Part shown: positions 42,209 through 50,538 of the stretch, one piece after another
Layout: every line of letters begins with the position of its first letter
Numbering within the stretch: the stretch's first letter is position 1
NCBI GenBank assembly: GCA_030698885.1
Contig: JAUYLN010000019.1
Location: 1 to 64,000 of the forward strand
Direction of reading: 5' to 3'
Length of the DNA: 64,000 bases
Source of the DNA: a bacterium
Lineage (GTDB): Bacteria; Patescibacteriota; Minisyncoccia; 2-02-FULL-40-12; IGHO2-01-FULL-4-A
Position numbers and translations under genes: made by a program
Notes under the pieces: generated by a model
The model's input: only the letters and a program-made list of their open reading frames with translations
Database searches by the model: none
Told to the model about the DNA's origin: nothing

Positions 42209-42375
42209 TACGAATTACCAATTTTATACTAATATACAAATTTATTTGTTTTACGGCTTCGCAGCCCGTATGGTTATACGTATAACGTCATACGTTTTAC
42301 CACGATACGGGCAGCGATTAACATAAAACGTATAACGGGTATCAGTATATTCGTGATTCTATTCGTAATTGGTAG
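42209..42375. repeat. Element L: heptad-repeat inverted element with internal ACGTATAACG hairpin
   Basis: Left units TACGAAT, TACCAAT, TTTATAC, TAATATA, CAAATTT and right units AGTATAT, TCGTGAT, TCTATTC, GTAATTG, GTAGATA have period 7 and are complementary. The inside contains CCCGTAT/ATACGGG and several CGTATAACG words. The right arm runs into the start region of the next gene, which has no canonical ATG there. Confidence 0.65.
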
Positions 42376-42382
42376 ATATAAA

Positions 42383-43459
42383 TTGGATCTCAAACTAAAT
42401 CTAAATAAATATCTTGTCCGTCTCTCCCTGAAAGAGAAGATGCTTTTTGCTAAGCATATGGCGATAATGACCGGCTCCGGAATGCAGATGCTTGAAAGCA
42501 TCCAGGTTTTAAGATCGCAAACAACATCAAAGTCGCTTCAAATAGTTTTAGACCAACTTATGGAAGATGTCCGTAATGGTCAATTTTTATCTACAAGCCT
42601 GGAGAGATACAAACATATATTCAACGATTTTTTCATCAACGTCATAAGGGTTGGCGAAGCCAGCGGCACGCTTTCGGACAATTTTAAATATCTGGCTGAC
42701 GAGTTAAAAAAACAACAGGAATTAAACAGAAAAATTAAGGGGGCAATGATTTATCCTATAATAATCGTCGTTGCTACCGTAGGAATAACTTCCTTAATGA
42801 CATTTTTCATATTTCCCAAAATATTGCCGGTGCTCAAAAGTATAAATGTTGAACTTCCGGCCACGACCAGAGGATTTATAAAGGTATCAGATTTTATGTT
42901 CAATTACGGCAGTTATGTCATAGGCGGATTTGTGGCATTCTTAATCGGCCTATGGTTTATCCTTAGAATAGGCAGGGTAAGATTTATTTGGCATAAAATA
43001 ATATTAAATTTGCCTCTGGTGAATAATATGTCCCGGGCAATCAACATGATAAAATTTTCAAGAACTTTGGCGCTTCTGCTTAAAAGCGACGTTAAAATAG
43101 TTGAATCTTTAAATATAACGGCGGACACTTTAACCAATTTAGTCTACAGGCAGGCCGTAAAAGAAACCGCAAACAGGGTTCAGATGGGAGATTTGATATC
43201 TAAATACCTGAAAGAAAATCCCCATCTATTTCCGACTTTGATGTCGCAGATGATTTCTGTGGGCGAGAATACGGGCAAACTGGATGAATCCGCTTTATAT
43301 CTGGCCGATTTTTATGAAGGGGAGTTGGACGAAACCACTAAGGCCCTTTCAAATGCTCTTGAGCCGATACTTTTGGTGGTAATGGGATTAATAGTGGGCT
43401 TCGTCGCCCTGGCTATCATCACTCCGATATACAAGATTACAGAAACACTGACGTTATAA
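42383..43459 (+). CDS. pilC: Type IV pilus inner-membrane protein PilC (GspF family)
   Basis: About 358 residues from a TTG at 42383; an alternative GTG at 42353 lies within the repeat arm and the first ATG is 42439. Two GspF repeats are visible (KEKMLFAKHMAIMTGSGMQM, about 15-34; SRTLALLLKSDVKIVESL, about 227-244) and three transmembrane helices, including a C-terminal VVMGLIVGFVALAIITPIY. PilC is the platform protein that PilB turns. The neighbouring pilB and prepilin genes confirm the role. The start is uncertain because the heptad repeat reaches it. Confidence 0.9.
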   Translation: MDLKLNLNKYLVRLSLKEKMLFAKHMAIMTGSGMQMLESIQVLRSQTTSKSLQIVLDQLMEDVRNGQFLSTSLERYKHIFNDFFINVIRVGEASGTLSDNFKYLADELKKQQELNRKIKGAMIYPIIIVVATVGITSLMTFFIFPKILPVLKSINVELPATTRGFIKVSDFMFNYGSYVIGGFVAFLIGLWFILRIGRVRFIWHKIILNLPLVNNMSRAINMIKFSRTLALLLKSDVKIVESLNITADTLTNLVYRQAVKETANRVQMGDLISKYLKENPHLFPTLMSQMISVGENTGKLDESALYLADFYEGELDETTKALSNALEPILLVVMGLIVGFVALAIITPIYKITETLTL

Positions 43460-43586
43460 ATTTCTAATTTCTAATTTCTAATTTCTAAACAAATCTTAAG
43501 CTCCAGTGACTAAAAATATTGATTAGTAATTGGGCATTGGATATTGATTAGAAATTAGGTCAATTAGTAATTAGGAATTAGATTTT
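43459..43586. repeat. Element I: heptad-repeat hairpin (TTTCTAA type)
   Basis: The left arm has four TTTCTAA units after the pilC stop. The right arm has AAATTAGGTC, AATTAGT, AATTAGG, AATTAGA. The middle (ATTGGGCATTGGATATTGATTAG) is shared with element J. The right arm supplies AGGA about ten bases before the presumed CTG start of the next gene. Confidence 0.75.
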
Positions 43587-45353
43587 CTGAAAGAAAATTA
43601 CGCAAATGGTTTTACCCTTCTGGAGACTCTCATCGGTATTGCTCTGTTTTTAATTATAGGAAGCGGAGTCTATTTTGCTTATGCCAATATTCTTGAGGTT
43701 ATAACCAGGAGCAGGCTCAACGGAGAGGCTGCTTTTATTATTGAGAACGAAATAGAAATTATAAGAAATTTAGCATATGAAGATGTGGGGGTTCAGGGCG
43801 GCTCGCCTGCCGGTAAATTGCTGGCTGACAAAATCGTTCTCTCAGGCTCTCTCCAGTTCAACATAAAAACGTCGGTCCATAACGTGGATGATAGCTTTGA
43901 TGGCACCGCCGGAGGAAATCCCAACGATACTTCGCCTGCCGACTATAAACTGGCTGAAGTGGAGATAACTTGCCTGAATTGCACCCTGCCCTTAAACCCT
44001 GTTATTATCACCACCACCATCGCACCGCCCGGCCTTGAAACCGACACCAAAAAGGGCTCTCTTTTTATAAATGCACTGAACGCTTCCGGACAGCCAATAT
44101 CTAACGCATCTGTCACGGTAGTCAACAACCAGGTAATCCCGGCAATAGACTTAAACGGCACCACCAATACAAGCGGCCAATTTAAGCTCGTGGACACAGC
44201 AACCAGTTCCGGCGGTTATGAAATAACAGTAGGTAAAAGCGGATATTCTTCAGATAAAACCCATCTGATAGGGGACCCATTAAATCCAAACCCTTTAAAA
44301 TCCCACGCTACAGTGATAGAGGACCAAGTTACCGAAACCAGTTTTATAATTGACCAGCTAAGCAGTCTGCATTTTAAGACAAGAAATTATCTTTGTAATG
44401 CCGTGCCAAATATTGATTTTCTTCAAGAGGGCACAAAGCTCATTGGCATAGACCCGGATACTCCAAAATATTCTGAGTCTCTTTCAACAGATGCAAGCGG
44501 AGATTACGCTAATAACGCTACGGAGTGGGATACTTATGATTTCACCAACCAGGACGGCGCATACGACATAAGCGGTATAAGCAACCCTGGCCCGCTTATA
44601 ATCAACCCCGCCGAAACCAAAGCCCTGACCTGGACCATGAAACTAAAAAACCCCTCGGCCTTGCTTGTTGTGGTTGAAGACGAAAACGGGCAATTAGTTA
44701 ACGACGCTAATGTAACATTATCTAAGAGCGGGTTTAGCGCTTCATTTTTGTCGGGACATAGTTCAATATCTTTCACTGATTGGTCCGGCAATGAGTATGA
44801 CTCAAAAAGCCCGAACATAGAAACAGACAACCCCGCCGGGCAGATAACTTTAGTTGATTTAGGCGGAGGCAAATATGCTTCAGACAGCCAGGAATTCTTA
44901 ATATCTGAGACAGTTGACTTTGGCACCCAGCAAATAAACCCCAACAAAATCTCCTGGTTGCCGATATCACAGCCCGCTCAAACCGGGGCTGACAGTTTAA
45001 AGTTTCAGCTGGCCGCCAACAATGATAATTCCGTCTGGAATTTTGCGGGGCCGGACGGCACGGCAAATTCATATTATACCTCAGATACAAATATTTATTC
45101 CGGACTGGCAGGAAACAGGTACTTAAGATACAAAGCATATCTTCAAACAGCAGACGATGCCTACACGCCATCGCTTGATTATATAAACATGGATTTTTCT
45201 TCAGAATGCGTCGGCAATGGCCAGGCATTTTTCAACGGTCTAGCGACAGGAACCTATACCTTAACTATACAAAAAACCGGCTACCAGATATTTACCGATA
45301 CATTAAATATTTCAGATAACTGGCAACAGTACACGGCCGAATTAATACCATAA
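43587..45353 (+). CDS. Prepilin-like protein with large extracellular beta domains; non-ATG start
   Basis: The reading frame upstream of the first ATG (43785) is open to a TAG at 43572 and encodes a type III prepilin leader LKENYANG followed by FTLLETLIGIALFLIIGSG, with cleavage between Gly and Phe and Glu at +5. Translation therefore probably starts at CTG 43587 (588 residues), with AGGA upstream from the repeat. The mature part contains beta-rich regions with a carboxypeptidase-regulatory-like fold (SLFINALNASGQPISNASVT about 155-175; GQAFFNGLATGTYTLTI near the end). It is likely a minor or adhesive pilin. A CTG start is unusual; an assembly error or loss of the start by repeat insertion is also possible. 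Confidence 0.75.
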   Translation: MKENYANGFTLLETLIGIALFLIIGSGVYFAYANILEVITRSRLNGEAAFIIENEIEIIRNLAYEDVGVQGGSPAGKLLADKIVLSGSLQFNIKTSVHNVDDSFDGTAGGNPNDTSPADYKLAEVEITCLNCTLPLNPVIITTTIAPPGLETDTKKGSLFINALNASGQPISNASVTVVNNQVIPAIDLNGTTNTSGQFKLVDTATSSGGYEITVGKSGYSSDKTHLIGDPLNPNPLKSHATVIEDQVTETSFIIDQLSSLHFKTRNYLCNAVPNIDFLQEGTKLIGIDPDTPKYSESLSTDASGDYANNATEWDTYDFTNQDGAYDISGISNPGPLIINPAETKALTWTMKLKNPSALLVVVEDENGQLVNDANVTLSKSGFSASFLSGHSSISFTDWSGNEYDSKSPNIETDNPAGQITLVDLGGGKYASDSQEFLISETVDFGTQQINPNKISWLPISQPAQTGADSLKFQLAANNDNSVWNFAGPDGTANSYYTSDTNIYSGLAGNRYLRYKAYLQTADDAYTPSLDYINMDFSSECVGNGQAFFNGLATGTYTLTIQKTGYQIFTDTLNISDNWQQYTAELIP

Positions 45354-45358
45354 TTTTA

Positions 45359-45976
45359 ATGAACTTAAAATTTAAAATTAAAAAATTAAAATTTAACGGG
45401 GGATTCACTTTAATTGAAATAGTGGTCGGTATGAGCATACTGGCTGTTGCGGTTTTATTAATAAGTTCTTTCGGTCTTGATATATTCAATTCTCAAATAT
45501 CATTCGGCCGGGCGATAGAAATAGAACAGGAGGTCCAGCAGACTTTTAAAATCTTGGTGCCCGAGCTTCGTTCTCTTGAGCCTTCCGTAAATGGAAGTTT
45601 TCCAATATCTCAAGCCGGCTCCCTGTCGCTGGAATTTTATTCCGACACGGATAATGACGGCCTCTCGGAAAAAATAAGATACTTCCTGGAAAACAATACT
45701 TTAAAAAGAAGTATTACGCCGCCTTCAGGTAGCCCCCCCGTTTATGACCTCGGAGATGAGAAAATAAAAGAAGTTATTCATGACCTGACCAATGCCTCGT
45801 CGCCGATATTCTATTATTACGACAAGAATTACACCGGCAGTGAACCCACCTTGGCCTTTCCGATAAATATTCCTGATATTAGAGTAATCAAAATACAAAT
45901 AACCGTAGACCCGGACATAGTAGGCTCTTCACCGTTAATATTCTCGGCCCAGGCAACCCCGAGAAACCTTAGATAA
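45359..45976 (+). CDS. Prepilin-like minor pilin (PulJ/PilW-type)
   Basis: The 205-residue protein has a Lys-rich leader (MNLKFKIKKLKFNGG) and the N-methylation motif GG-FTLIEIVVGMSILAVAVL, so prepilin peptidase should cleave after Gly15. The globular part (about 50-205) is beta-rich with no recognised domain. The first 40 bases of the gene are themselves a run of TTAAAATTTAAAATT-like repeats. It follows the preceding pilin-like gene after five bases and belongs to the pilus operon. Confidence 0.85.
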   Translation: MNLKFKIKKLKFNGGFTLIEIVVGMSILAVAVLLISSFGLDIFNSQISFGRAIEIEQEVQQTFKILVPELRSLEPSVNGSFPISQAGSLSLEFYSDTDNDGLSEKIRYFLENNTLKRSITPPSGSPPVYDLGDEKIKEVIHDLTNASSPIFYYYDKNYTGSEPTLAFPINIPDIRVIKIQITVDPDIVGSSPLIFSAQATPRNLR

Positions 45977-46100
45977 AATTTCTAATTTCTAATTTCTAAT
46001 TTCTAAACAAGTCCCGACCCCCAGTAATCAAACTTATTTATTGGGAATTGTGAATTGGGCATTGATTAGGAATTAGGTTAATTAGGAATTAGGAATTAGC
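45977..46100. repeat. Element J: heptad-repeat hairpin (TTTCTAA/TTAGGAA type)
   Basis: Left: four TTTCTAA units directly after the stop. Right: GAATTAGGTT, AATTAGG, AATTAGG, AATTAGC. It is nearly the same as element I in arms and centre (GAATTGGGCATTGATTAGG). The right arm ends where the coding frame of the next gene begins, and it supplies AGGA as a possible ribosome-binding site. Confidence 0.75.
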
Positions 46101-46104
46101 AGAT

Positions 46105-47565
46105 ATTTCACTAAAGATAAACTACAAAAAAACAAAAAAGCACTTTTATCAGAACGGCCAGCTATCCCTCTATGTTCTGATTTTCGGCTCTATCTCCATC
46201 ATTCTTCTGTCCGGTCTCATAATCTGGGCGGATTTGAATTTAAAATCAGCGAACAGACAACTTGATAATTCAACAGCCCTGGCGATTGCCGACGCCGGCA
46301 TTGAATATTACAGATGGCATCTTGCCCACTCGCCGGGCGATTTTCAGGATGGTACCGGCCAGCCCGGCCCTTACGAACATGAATATTATGACAAGAATGG
46401 GAGTCTAATCGGCAGATTCATTCTGGAAATAACCCCTCCTACCGCCGGTTCTGCCGTAGTCGTAAGGTCTACCGGCAAAATAGAAAAAGATGCAAGCATT
46501 GAAAAAATAATAGAGGCGCAAATGGCCATTCCGTCTCTTGCCCAATATGCGGTAATTGCTAATGACAATGTTCAATTCGGTCCGGGAACAGAAATATTCG
46601 GTAAAGTTCACGCTAACGGCGGGATAAGCTTTAACGGAATTGCTCATAACATAGTCTCAAGCGACCGCCAGACATATAATGACCCCGATCATGCAGGCGG
46701 AGACGAATACGCCATTCATACTCACATTAATCCTTCTGACCCTCTGCCTCCAAGCCCTCTTCCTTTAAGGCCCGATGTGTTTGAAGCAGGACGCCAGCTT
46801 TCTGTTCCGGCAGTTGACTTTGACGGTCTGACCGGCGACCTTGCTCAAATCAAAAGCGATGCTCAATCTGCCGGAAGATATTTTGGCAGTTCAGAAGATG
46901 ACGGCTATCACATAGTGCTTAAAACCAATGATACTTTTGACCTCTACAAAGTTACCAAAGTCAAAAAACCTCAGGCCGGATGTACGGTTGTACTTGGCGA
47001 AAAAGATTGGGGGACTCTAACCATACAGACCGAACAATTTATCCAGAATTATTCATTTCCGGCAAACGGCTTAATATTCGTTGAAGACCATGTTTGGGTA
47101 GATGGGCACATAAATACTGCCCGACTAACCATAGCTAGCGGTAAGTTTCCGGAAAATCCGGGTCAATTAAAAAACATATACATAAATAAGGATGTTCTCT
47201 ACACAAATTATGACGGCCAGGATGTTTTGGCCTTAATGGCCCAACGGGATGTTTCAGTGGGCCTGGAAAGTGAAGATGACCTTAGGATAGACGCGGTTTT
47301 GGTGGCCAAAAATGGCAGGGTCGGTAGATTCTATTATAAGCCCCAGGACGGCAACCCCGGATGTTCTCCTTATGACACTAGAAACTCAATAATTCTCTAC
47401 GGAATGATAGCCACAAACCAGCGATACGGCTTTGCCTATAGCGATGGCACCGGATACCAGACTCGCTCTATAAGCTACGACCCGAACCTGATATTTGCCC
47501 CGCCGCCGGGCTTCCCGGCAGCCGCCGGAACACATAAAGTAATCTCCTGGAAAGAAATAAAGTAG
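46105..47565 (+). CDS. PilX-like membrane-anchored pilus accessory protein; non-canonical start
   Basis: The frame is open from 46093 to 47565 with no ATG, GTG or TTG before the transmembrane segment YVLIFGSISIILLSGLIIWA. The first TTG (46234) lies after that segment, so it cannot be the true start. An ATT at 46105 (or ATA at 46117), with AGGA at 46091-46094, is the most plausible. The product of about 486 residues has STALAIADAGIEYYRW after the helix, a signature of CPR PilX/PilV-like accessory proteins, then a large extracellular beta-rich domain. The absent start may reflect repeat insertion or an assembly error. Confidence 0.65.
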   Translation: MSLKINYKKTKKHFYQNGQLSLYVLIFGSISIILLSGLIIWADLNLKSANRQLDNSTALAIADAGIEYYRWHLAHSPGDFQDGTGQPGPYEHEYYDKNGSLIGRFILEITPPTAGSAVVVRSTGKIEKDASIEKIIEAQMAIPSLAQYAVIANDNVQFGPGTEIFGKVHANGGISFNGIAHNIVSSDRQTYNDPDHAGGDEYAIHTHINPSDPLPPSPLPLRPDVFEAGRQLSVPAVDFDGLTGDLAQIKSDAQSAGRYFGSSEDDGYHIVLKTNDTFDLYKVTKVKKPQAGCTVVLGEKDWGTLTIQTEQFIQNYSFPANGLIFVEDHVWVDGHINTARLTIASGKFPENPGQLKNIYINKDVLYTNYDGQDVLALMAQRDVSVGLESEDDLRIDAVLVAKNGRVGRFYYKPQDGNPGCSPYDTRNSIILYGMIATNQRYGFAYSDGTGYQTRSISYDPNLIFAPPPGFPAAAGTHKVISWKEIK

Positions 47566-47575
47566 GCATGCCACG

Positions 47576-47719
47576 CGTCGGGTAGTATAAATTCTTATAT
47601 GTGTTAATGGTTTTCGTTACAATTTATATCAGCTTTTTGGCACATATGTTTATAAATTACGGTTTCTAAGTCTTGTTACAGGCCAAGCCAAAGCCATAAG
47701 AATTTTCACTACCCGATGT
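47576..47719. other. Large imperfect hairpin upstream of the pilin gene
   Basis: Arms (G)TCGGGTAGT-ATA-AATTCTTAT (47577-47599) and ATAAGAATTTTCACTACCCGA (about 47696-47717) are complementary with a small internal mismatch. The interior has further inverted words (ATATGTG/CACATAT). It may be the terminator of the preceding operon or a 5' regulatory structure for the pilin. The rest of the 276-bp gap is AT-rich with no clear promoter. Confidence 0.5.
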
Positions 47720-47841
47720 GGATAAGATTTGGTCAAATTGATTCTAAAGTGCTAAAATTTAATCACAGGTCGATAAGTGATTGTAAATTGAGCTCAATTT
47801 ACTAAAATTTACTAAATTATAAAATAAAAAACTTTAATTTA

Positions 47842-48312
47842 ATGAGTAAAATAAACAGAAAATTTCGCGATATTTCCGGCTTCACACTTATTGAGTTGCT
47901 GGTTGTTATCGGTATCATTGCCATATTGGCGGCAGTAGTTATTATCGCCATCAACCCGGCCAGACAGTTCGCACAGGCCAGAAACACCCAGAGATGGTCA
48001 AATGTTAACGCCATCTTAAACGCTATCGGCCAGAATATGGCTGACAATAGGGGTGTATTTGATTGTGGCGCCGCATTGCCATCTACGGCTACCAACATGG
48101 CCGACGATGGTTACGATATATATGATTGTATAATTCCGACATATATATCTTCAATGCCTATTGATCCTTCCGTCGGAGACTTTACTGACGGCACCAACTA
48201 CAGCACTGGTTACCATGTCGTAAGAGATGCCACTACCGGCAGAATTACTGTTACTGCCCCGGAAGGCGCGAACGAAACAGCAGCTTCAGCTTCCATAGGC
48301 GTGACTAGATAA
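47842..48312 (+). CDS. pilA: Type IV pilin (major pilin candidate)
   Basis: The 156-residue protein has leader MSKINRKFRDISG followed by FTLIELLVVIGIIAILAAVVIIAINPARQ, the canonical type IV/pseudopilin N-terminus, cleaved after Gly13 with Glu at +5. The C-terminal domain includes two cysteines (about 74 and 94) that could form a disulfide. It is followed by a strong terminator and preceded by a separate AT-rich region. This suggests a monocistronic, highly expressed pilin. Confidence 0.92.
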   Translation: MSKINRKFRDISGFTLIELLVVIGIIAILAAVVIIAINPARQFAQARNTQRWSNVNAILNAIGQNMADNRGVFDCGAALPSTATNMADDGYDIYDCIIPTYISSMPIDPSVGDFTDGTNYSTGYHVVRDATTGRITVTAPEGANETAASASIGVTR

Positions 48313-48320
48313 GGTTATCT

Positions 48321-48358
48321 ACAAATCAAAAACCCGCTCCAGCGGGTTTTTGATTTGT
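48321..48358 (+). terminator. Strong terminator after the pilin gene
   Basis: An 18-bp perfect stem (ACAAATCAAAAACCCGCT / AGCGGGTTTTTGATTTGT) with a two-base centre; the T-run is within the 3' arm. It can work on both strands. Confidence 0.9.
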
Positions 48359-48388
48359 CAAAATAAGTGATAAAATTTAATCAAAAGG

Positions 48389-48423
48389 TTACCGCTTAAT
48401 ACTTAATACTTGCTACTTAATAC
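48389..48423 (+). repeat. Element M: one-armed heptad repeat
   Basis: CTTAATA-like units (GCTTAATACTTAATACTTG, then CTACTTAATAC) with period 7-8 precede and overlap the presumed TTG start of the next gene. No opposite arm is evident. Confidence 0.55.
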
Positions 48424-50131
48424 TAAAAGCTCAATAAAACACCCCCAGGCCAAAATAATTACGGCAATTTTGTCGTTGCTAGCAATCCTGCCTTATATAG
48501 TTTACGCCCACGGTCTCAACACTTTTGAATTCAACCCTGATGAATCACGGCGTTTTTCAAACGCAACCGCAAATACCGTCTCCCAAAAATTTCTGCCTCA
48601 AAATGATGCTATAAATGGCTTAGACCTCTGGCTTGATAATATCGATAGCCAAGGAACCGTTTCTTTCAGATTGCTTAATTCAAGCGGAGCTGTCATTGCC
48701 TCAAAAAACATCACACTTCAGACGATTCCGGCAAAAGAAAATGGCACAAGATTCCATGTTGATTTCGGAAGCCAGATAAATCTAAACAGCAACCAGGTAT
48801 ACGAGCTTGAAATAATAAGCGACCTTGGCGGTCTTGGTCTTTACTATGCCGTCAATATAGACCTCCTTCAGCATAATGCCGAACAGGGCATAGAATACGT
48901 TCCCGGTAACGCGATAATTAACGGCGTAGAACAGGGCTATACTTTTAAATATGCTTTTTATGAAGATTCTGACCCATATCCACCAATAATTTCTAATGTA
49001 ACTTCTGAAATAGTAACTTCAGAAACGGTAAGGTTATTATTTAATGCCAATGAACCCATTGACTGGATAGTACTGTGGGGACCGGAAGGACAAGGCTACA
49101 ACCAGAGTACGCTCTATAAAAATTTATACACGACATGCCTTCCCGGAACCGAGCCGTGCAGTACTCTGCTCGCCGTTCAACCAGGCAGAACATACAACTA
49201 TCAAATCATCGCGGAAGATTCATGGGGAAATATAAGCCAGGAAACCGGCACCTTCCAGAGCTATCAGAATCCTAATCCAACAACTTCACCAAGTCCCAGC
49301 GCCACACCACTTGAGGAAACTTTTTCTACCCCTCCGATAATTACTGACAGCTCGGTAGCCAGCCTGACCGATAAATCCGTAAAAATAACTTGGCACACCG
49401 ACAAAGCCTCTGACTCTGATCTTCTTATCAGTCTTGACCAAAATGGCCAGAACGTCATAACTCAAGTCCAGAATAATACTTACGAGCTGGTTCACACTCT
49501 CCAAACTACTAACATTCTTCAGCCGGATACGGAATATTTTGCCAGAATATTATCCCGAAATCCGGGAAGCGCCGAATATAGAGCGAAAAATCTGGCCTTA
49601 ATAATATCGTCAGGCAATAATGACAATTCATCCTGGCAAGTCATAAGCTTCAGAACCCTGCCCCAATCTCCAAACGAACCGGAAGAGCCACAAGGCGAAT
49701 CAAATATTGAGACAAATCAGACCAATGAAAACGGCCAGACTACAACAAGCATAGGTTGGAGCGAACCATCAGGAGGAGAACCACCGGGAGGGTACAGAAT
49801 AGATATTTTTGATAAAAATAATATTCTGCAAAAACAGATTTCGGTTCCTTCGGGAACCCACAATGCCACACTGAATGACCTGCCAAGCGGGGATTACAAT
49901 GTCATCGTTTATGGCGATAACGGCAATGCCCTTGAAAAGATAGGACCGCCGGCAAAAATAAAAGGGGCCGAACCATTTCTGACCAATTTACAGCTATTCT
50001 CAATCGCAGGATTATTACTTGCGGCTTTCGGACTTTGGAAATTCTGGCAAAAAATGAAAAATAAAAATAAACTCAAAGGAGTCATAACACCAACCAGCTA
50101 TGGAGACACGGCATACCAAAATAGGGTTTGA
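48410..50131 (+). CDS. Secreted protein with fibronectin-III-like domains and C-terminal transmembrane anchor
   Basis: The TTG at 48410 gives 573 residues; it lies within a repeat and no Shine-Dalgarno sequence is visible, so the start is uncertain. A signal peptide (about 15-35, IITAILSLLAILPYIVYA) is followed by a beta domain (about 38-185), an Fn3-like region (ISNVTSEIVTSETVRLLFNA, about 195), a second one (about 305-420) and a third (about 450-530). A transmembrane helix (about 533-550, LFSIAGLLLAAFGLWKF) and Lys-rich tail follow. It overlaps the alkyltransferase gene by 32 bases. Role unknown; probably surface display. Confidence 0.7.
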   Translation: MLLNTKSSIKHPQAKIITAILSLLAILPYIVYAHGLNTFEFNPDESRRFSNATANTVSQKFLPQNDAINGLDLWLDNIDSQGTVSFRLLNSSGAVIASKNITLQTIPAKENGTRFHVDFGSQINLNSNQVYELEIISDLGGLGLYYAVNIDLLQHNAEQGIEYVPGNAIINGVEQGYTFKYAFYEDSDPYPPIISNVTSEIVTSETVRLLFNANEPIDWIVLWGPEGQGYNQSTLYKNLYTTCLPGTEPCSTLLAVQPGRTYNYQIIAEDSWGNISQETGTFQSYQNPNPTTSPSPSATPLEETFSTPPIITDSSVASLTDKSVKITWHTDKASDSDLLISLDQNGQNVITQVQNNTYELVHTLQTTNILQPDTEYFARILSRNPGSAEYRAKNLALIISSGNNDNSSWQVISFRTLPQSPNEPEEPQGESNIETNQTNENGQTTTSIGWSEPSGGEPPGGYRIDIFDKNNILQKQISVPSGTHNATLNDLPSGDYNVIVYGDNGNALEKIGPPAKIKGAEPFLTNLQLFSIAGLLLAAFGLWKFWQKMKNKNKLKGVITPTSYGDTAYQNRV

Positions 50132-50375
50132 ATCACGGGTTTTAAAAATAGTCTCACAGATACCAGAAGGACAAACGTTAAGCTATAAGGATGTAGCTGT
50201 CTTGGCCGGTTCACCCCATGCATACCGTGCAGTAGGGAATATACTAAATAAAAATTATGACCTTGCCATACCATGCCACAGAGTAATCCATTCCGACGGT
50301 AGTTTTGGCGGATATAACAGAGGAGAAAAGCAAAAGATAAAAATCCTCAAAAAGGAGGGTGTTGAAATTACCTAA
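50100..50375 (+). CDS. Ogt/MGMT-type DNA alkyltransferase domain protein
   Basis: The 91-residue protein consists of the C-terminal DNA-binding domain of O6-alkylguanine-DNA alkyltransferases: TLSYKDVAVLAGSPHAYRAV (about 26-45, recognition helix) and IPCHRVI with the acceptor Cys59, then SDGSFGGYNRG. The Cys is present, so it should be a genuine alkyltransferase, unlike Cys-less ATL proteins. It lacks the N-terminal domain, which is a known small-form. The start ATG at 50100 overlaps the end of the preceding gene by 32 bases. Confidence 0.92.
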   Translation: METRHTKIGFESRVLKIVSQIPEGQTLSYKDVAVLAGSPHAYRAVGNILNKNYDLAIPCHRVIHSDGSFGGYNRGEKQKIKILKKEGVEIT

Positions 50376-50406
50376 TTCATAAATTTATATAATATAACTT
50401 AGTCTA

Positions 50407-50434
50407 AAAAACTGCTTAAATTTAAGCAGTTTTT
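50407..50434. terminator. Perfect palindromic terminator
   Basis: AAAAACTGCTTAAA and TTTAAGCAGTTTTT are exact reverse complements, followed by ATTT. It ends the alkyltransferase transcript just before the promoter of the poly-proline gene. Confidence 0.85.
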
Positions 50435-50436
50435 AT

Positions 50437-50465
50437 TTGACAGAATCAACAAAATATACTATAAT
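50437..50465 (+). promoter_or_regulatory. Consensus sigma70-type promoter for the poly-proline protein gene
   Basis: TTGACA (50437-50442), exactly 17 bp, TATAAT (50460-50465). This is the best promoter in the window. The start site would be near 50472, giving a leader of about 67 nt with AAGGAG before the ATG at 50539. It indicates high expression. Confidence 0.85.
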
Positions 50466-50538
50466 GTATTAAGTCTGGATACCCGCAATATCCGGCCATT
50501 CTTTGTAAATTCATGAGTATGAGAAGGAGAAAAAGACC

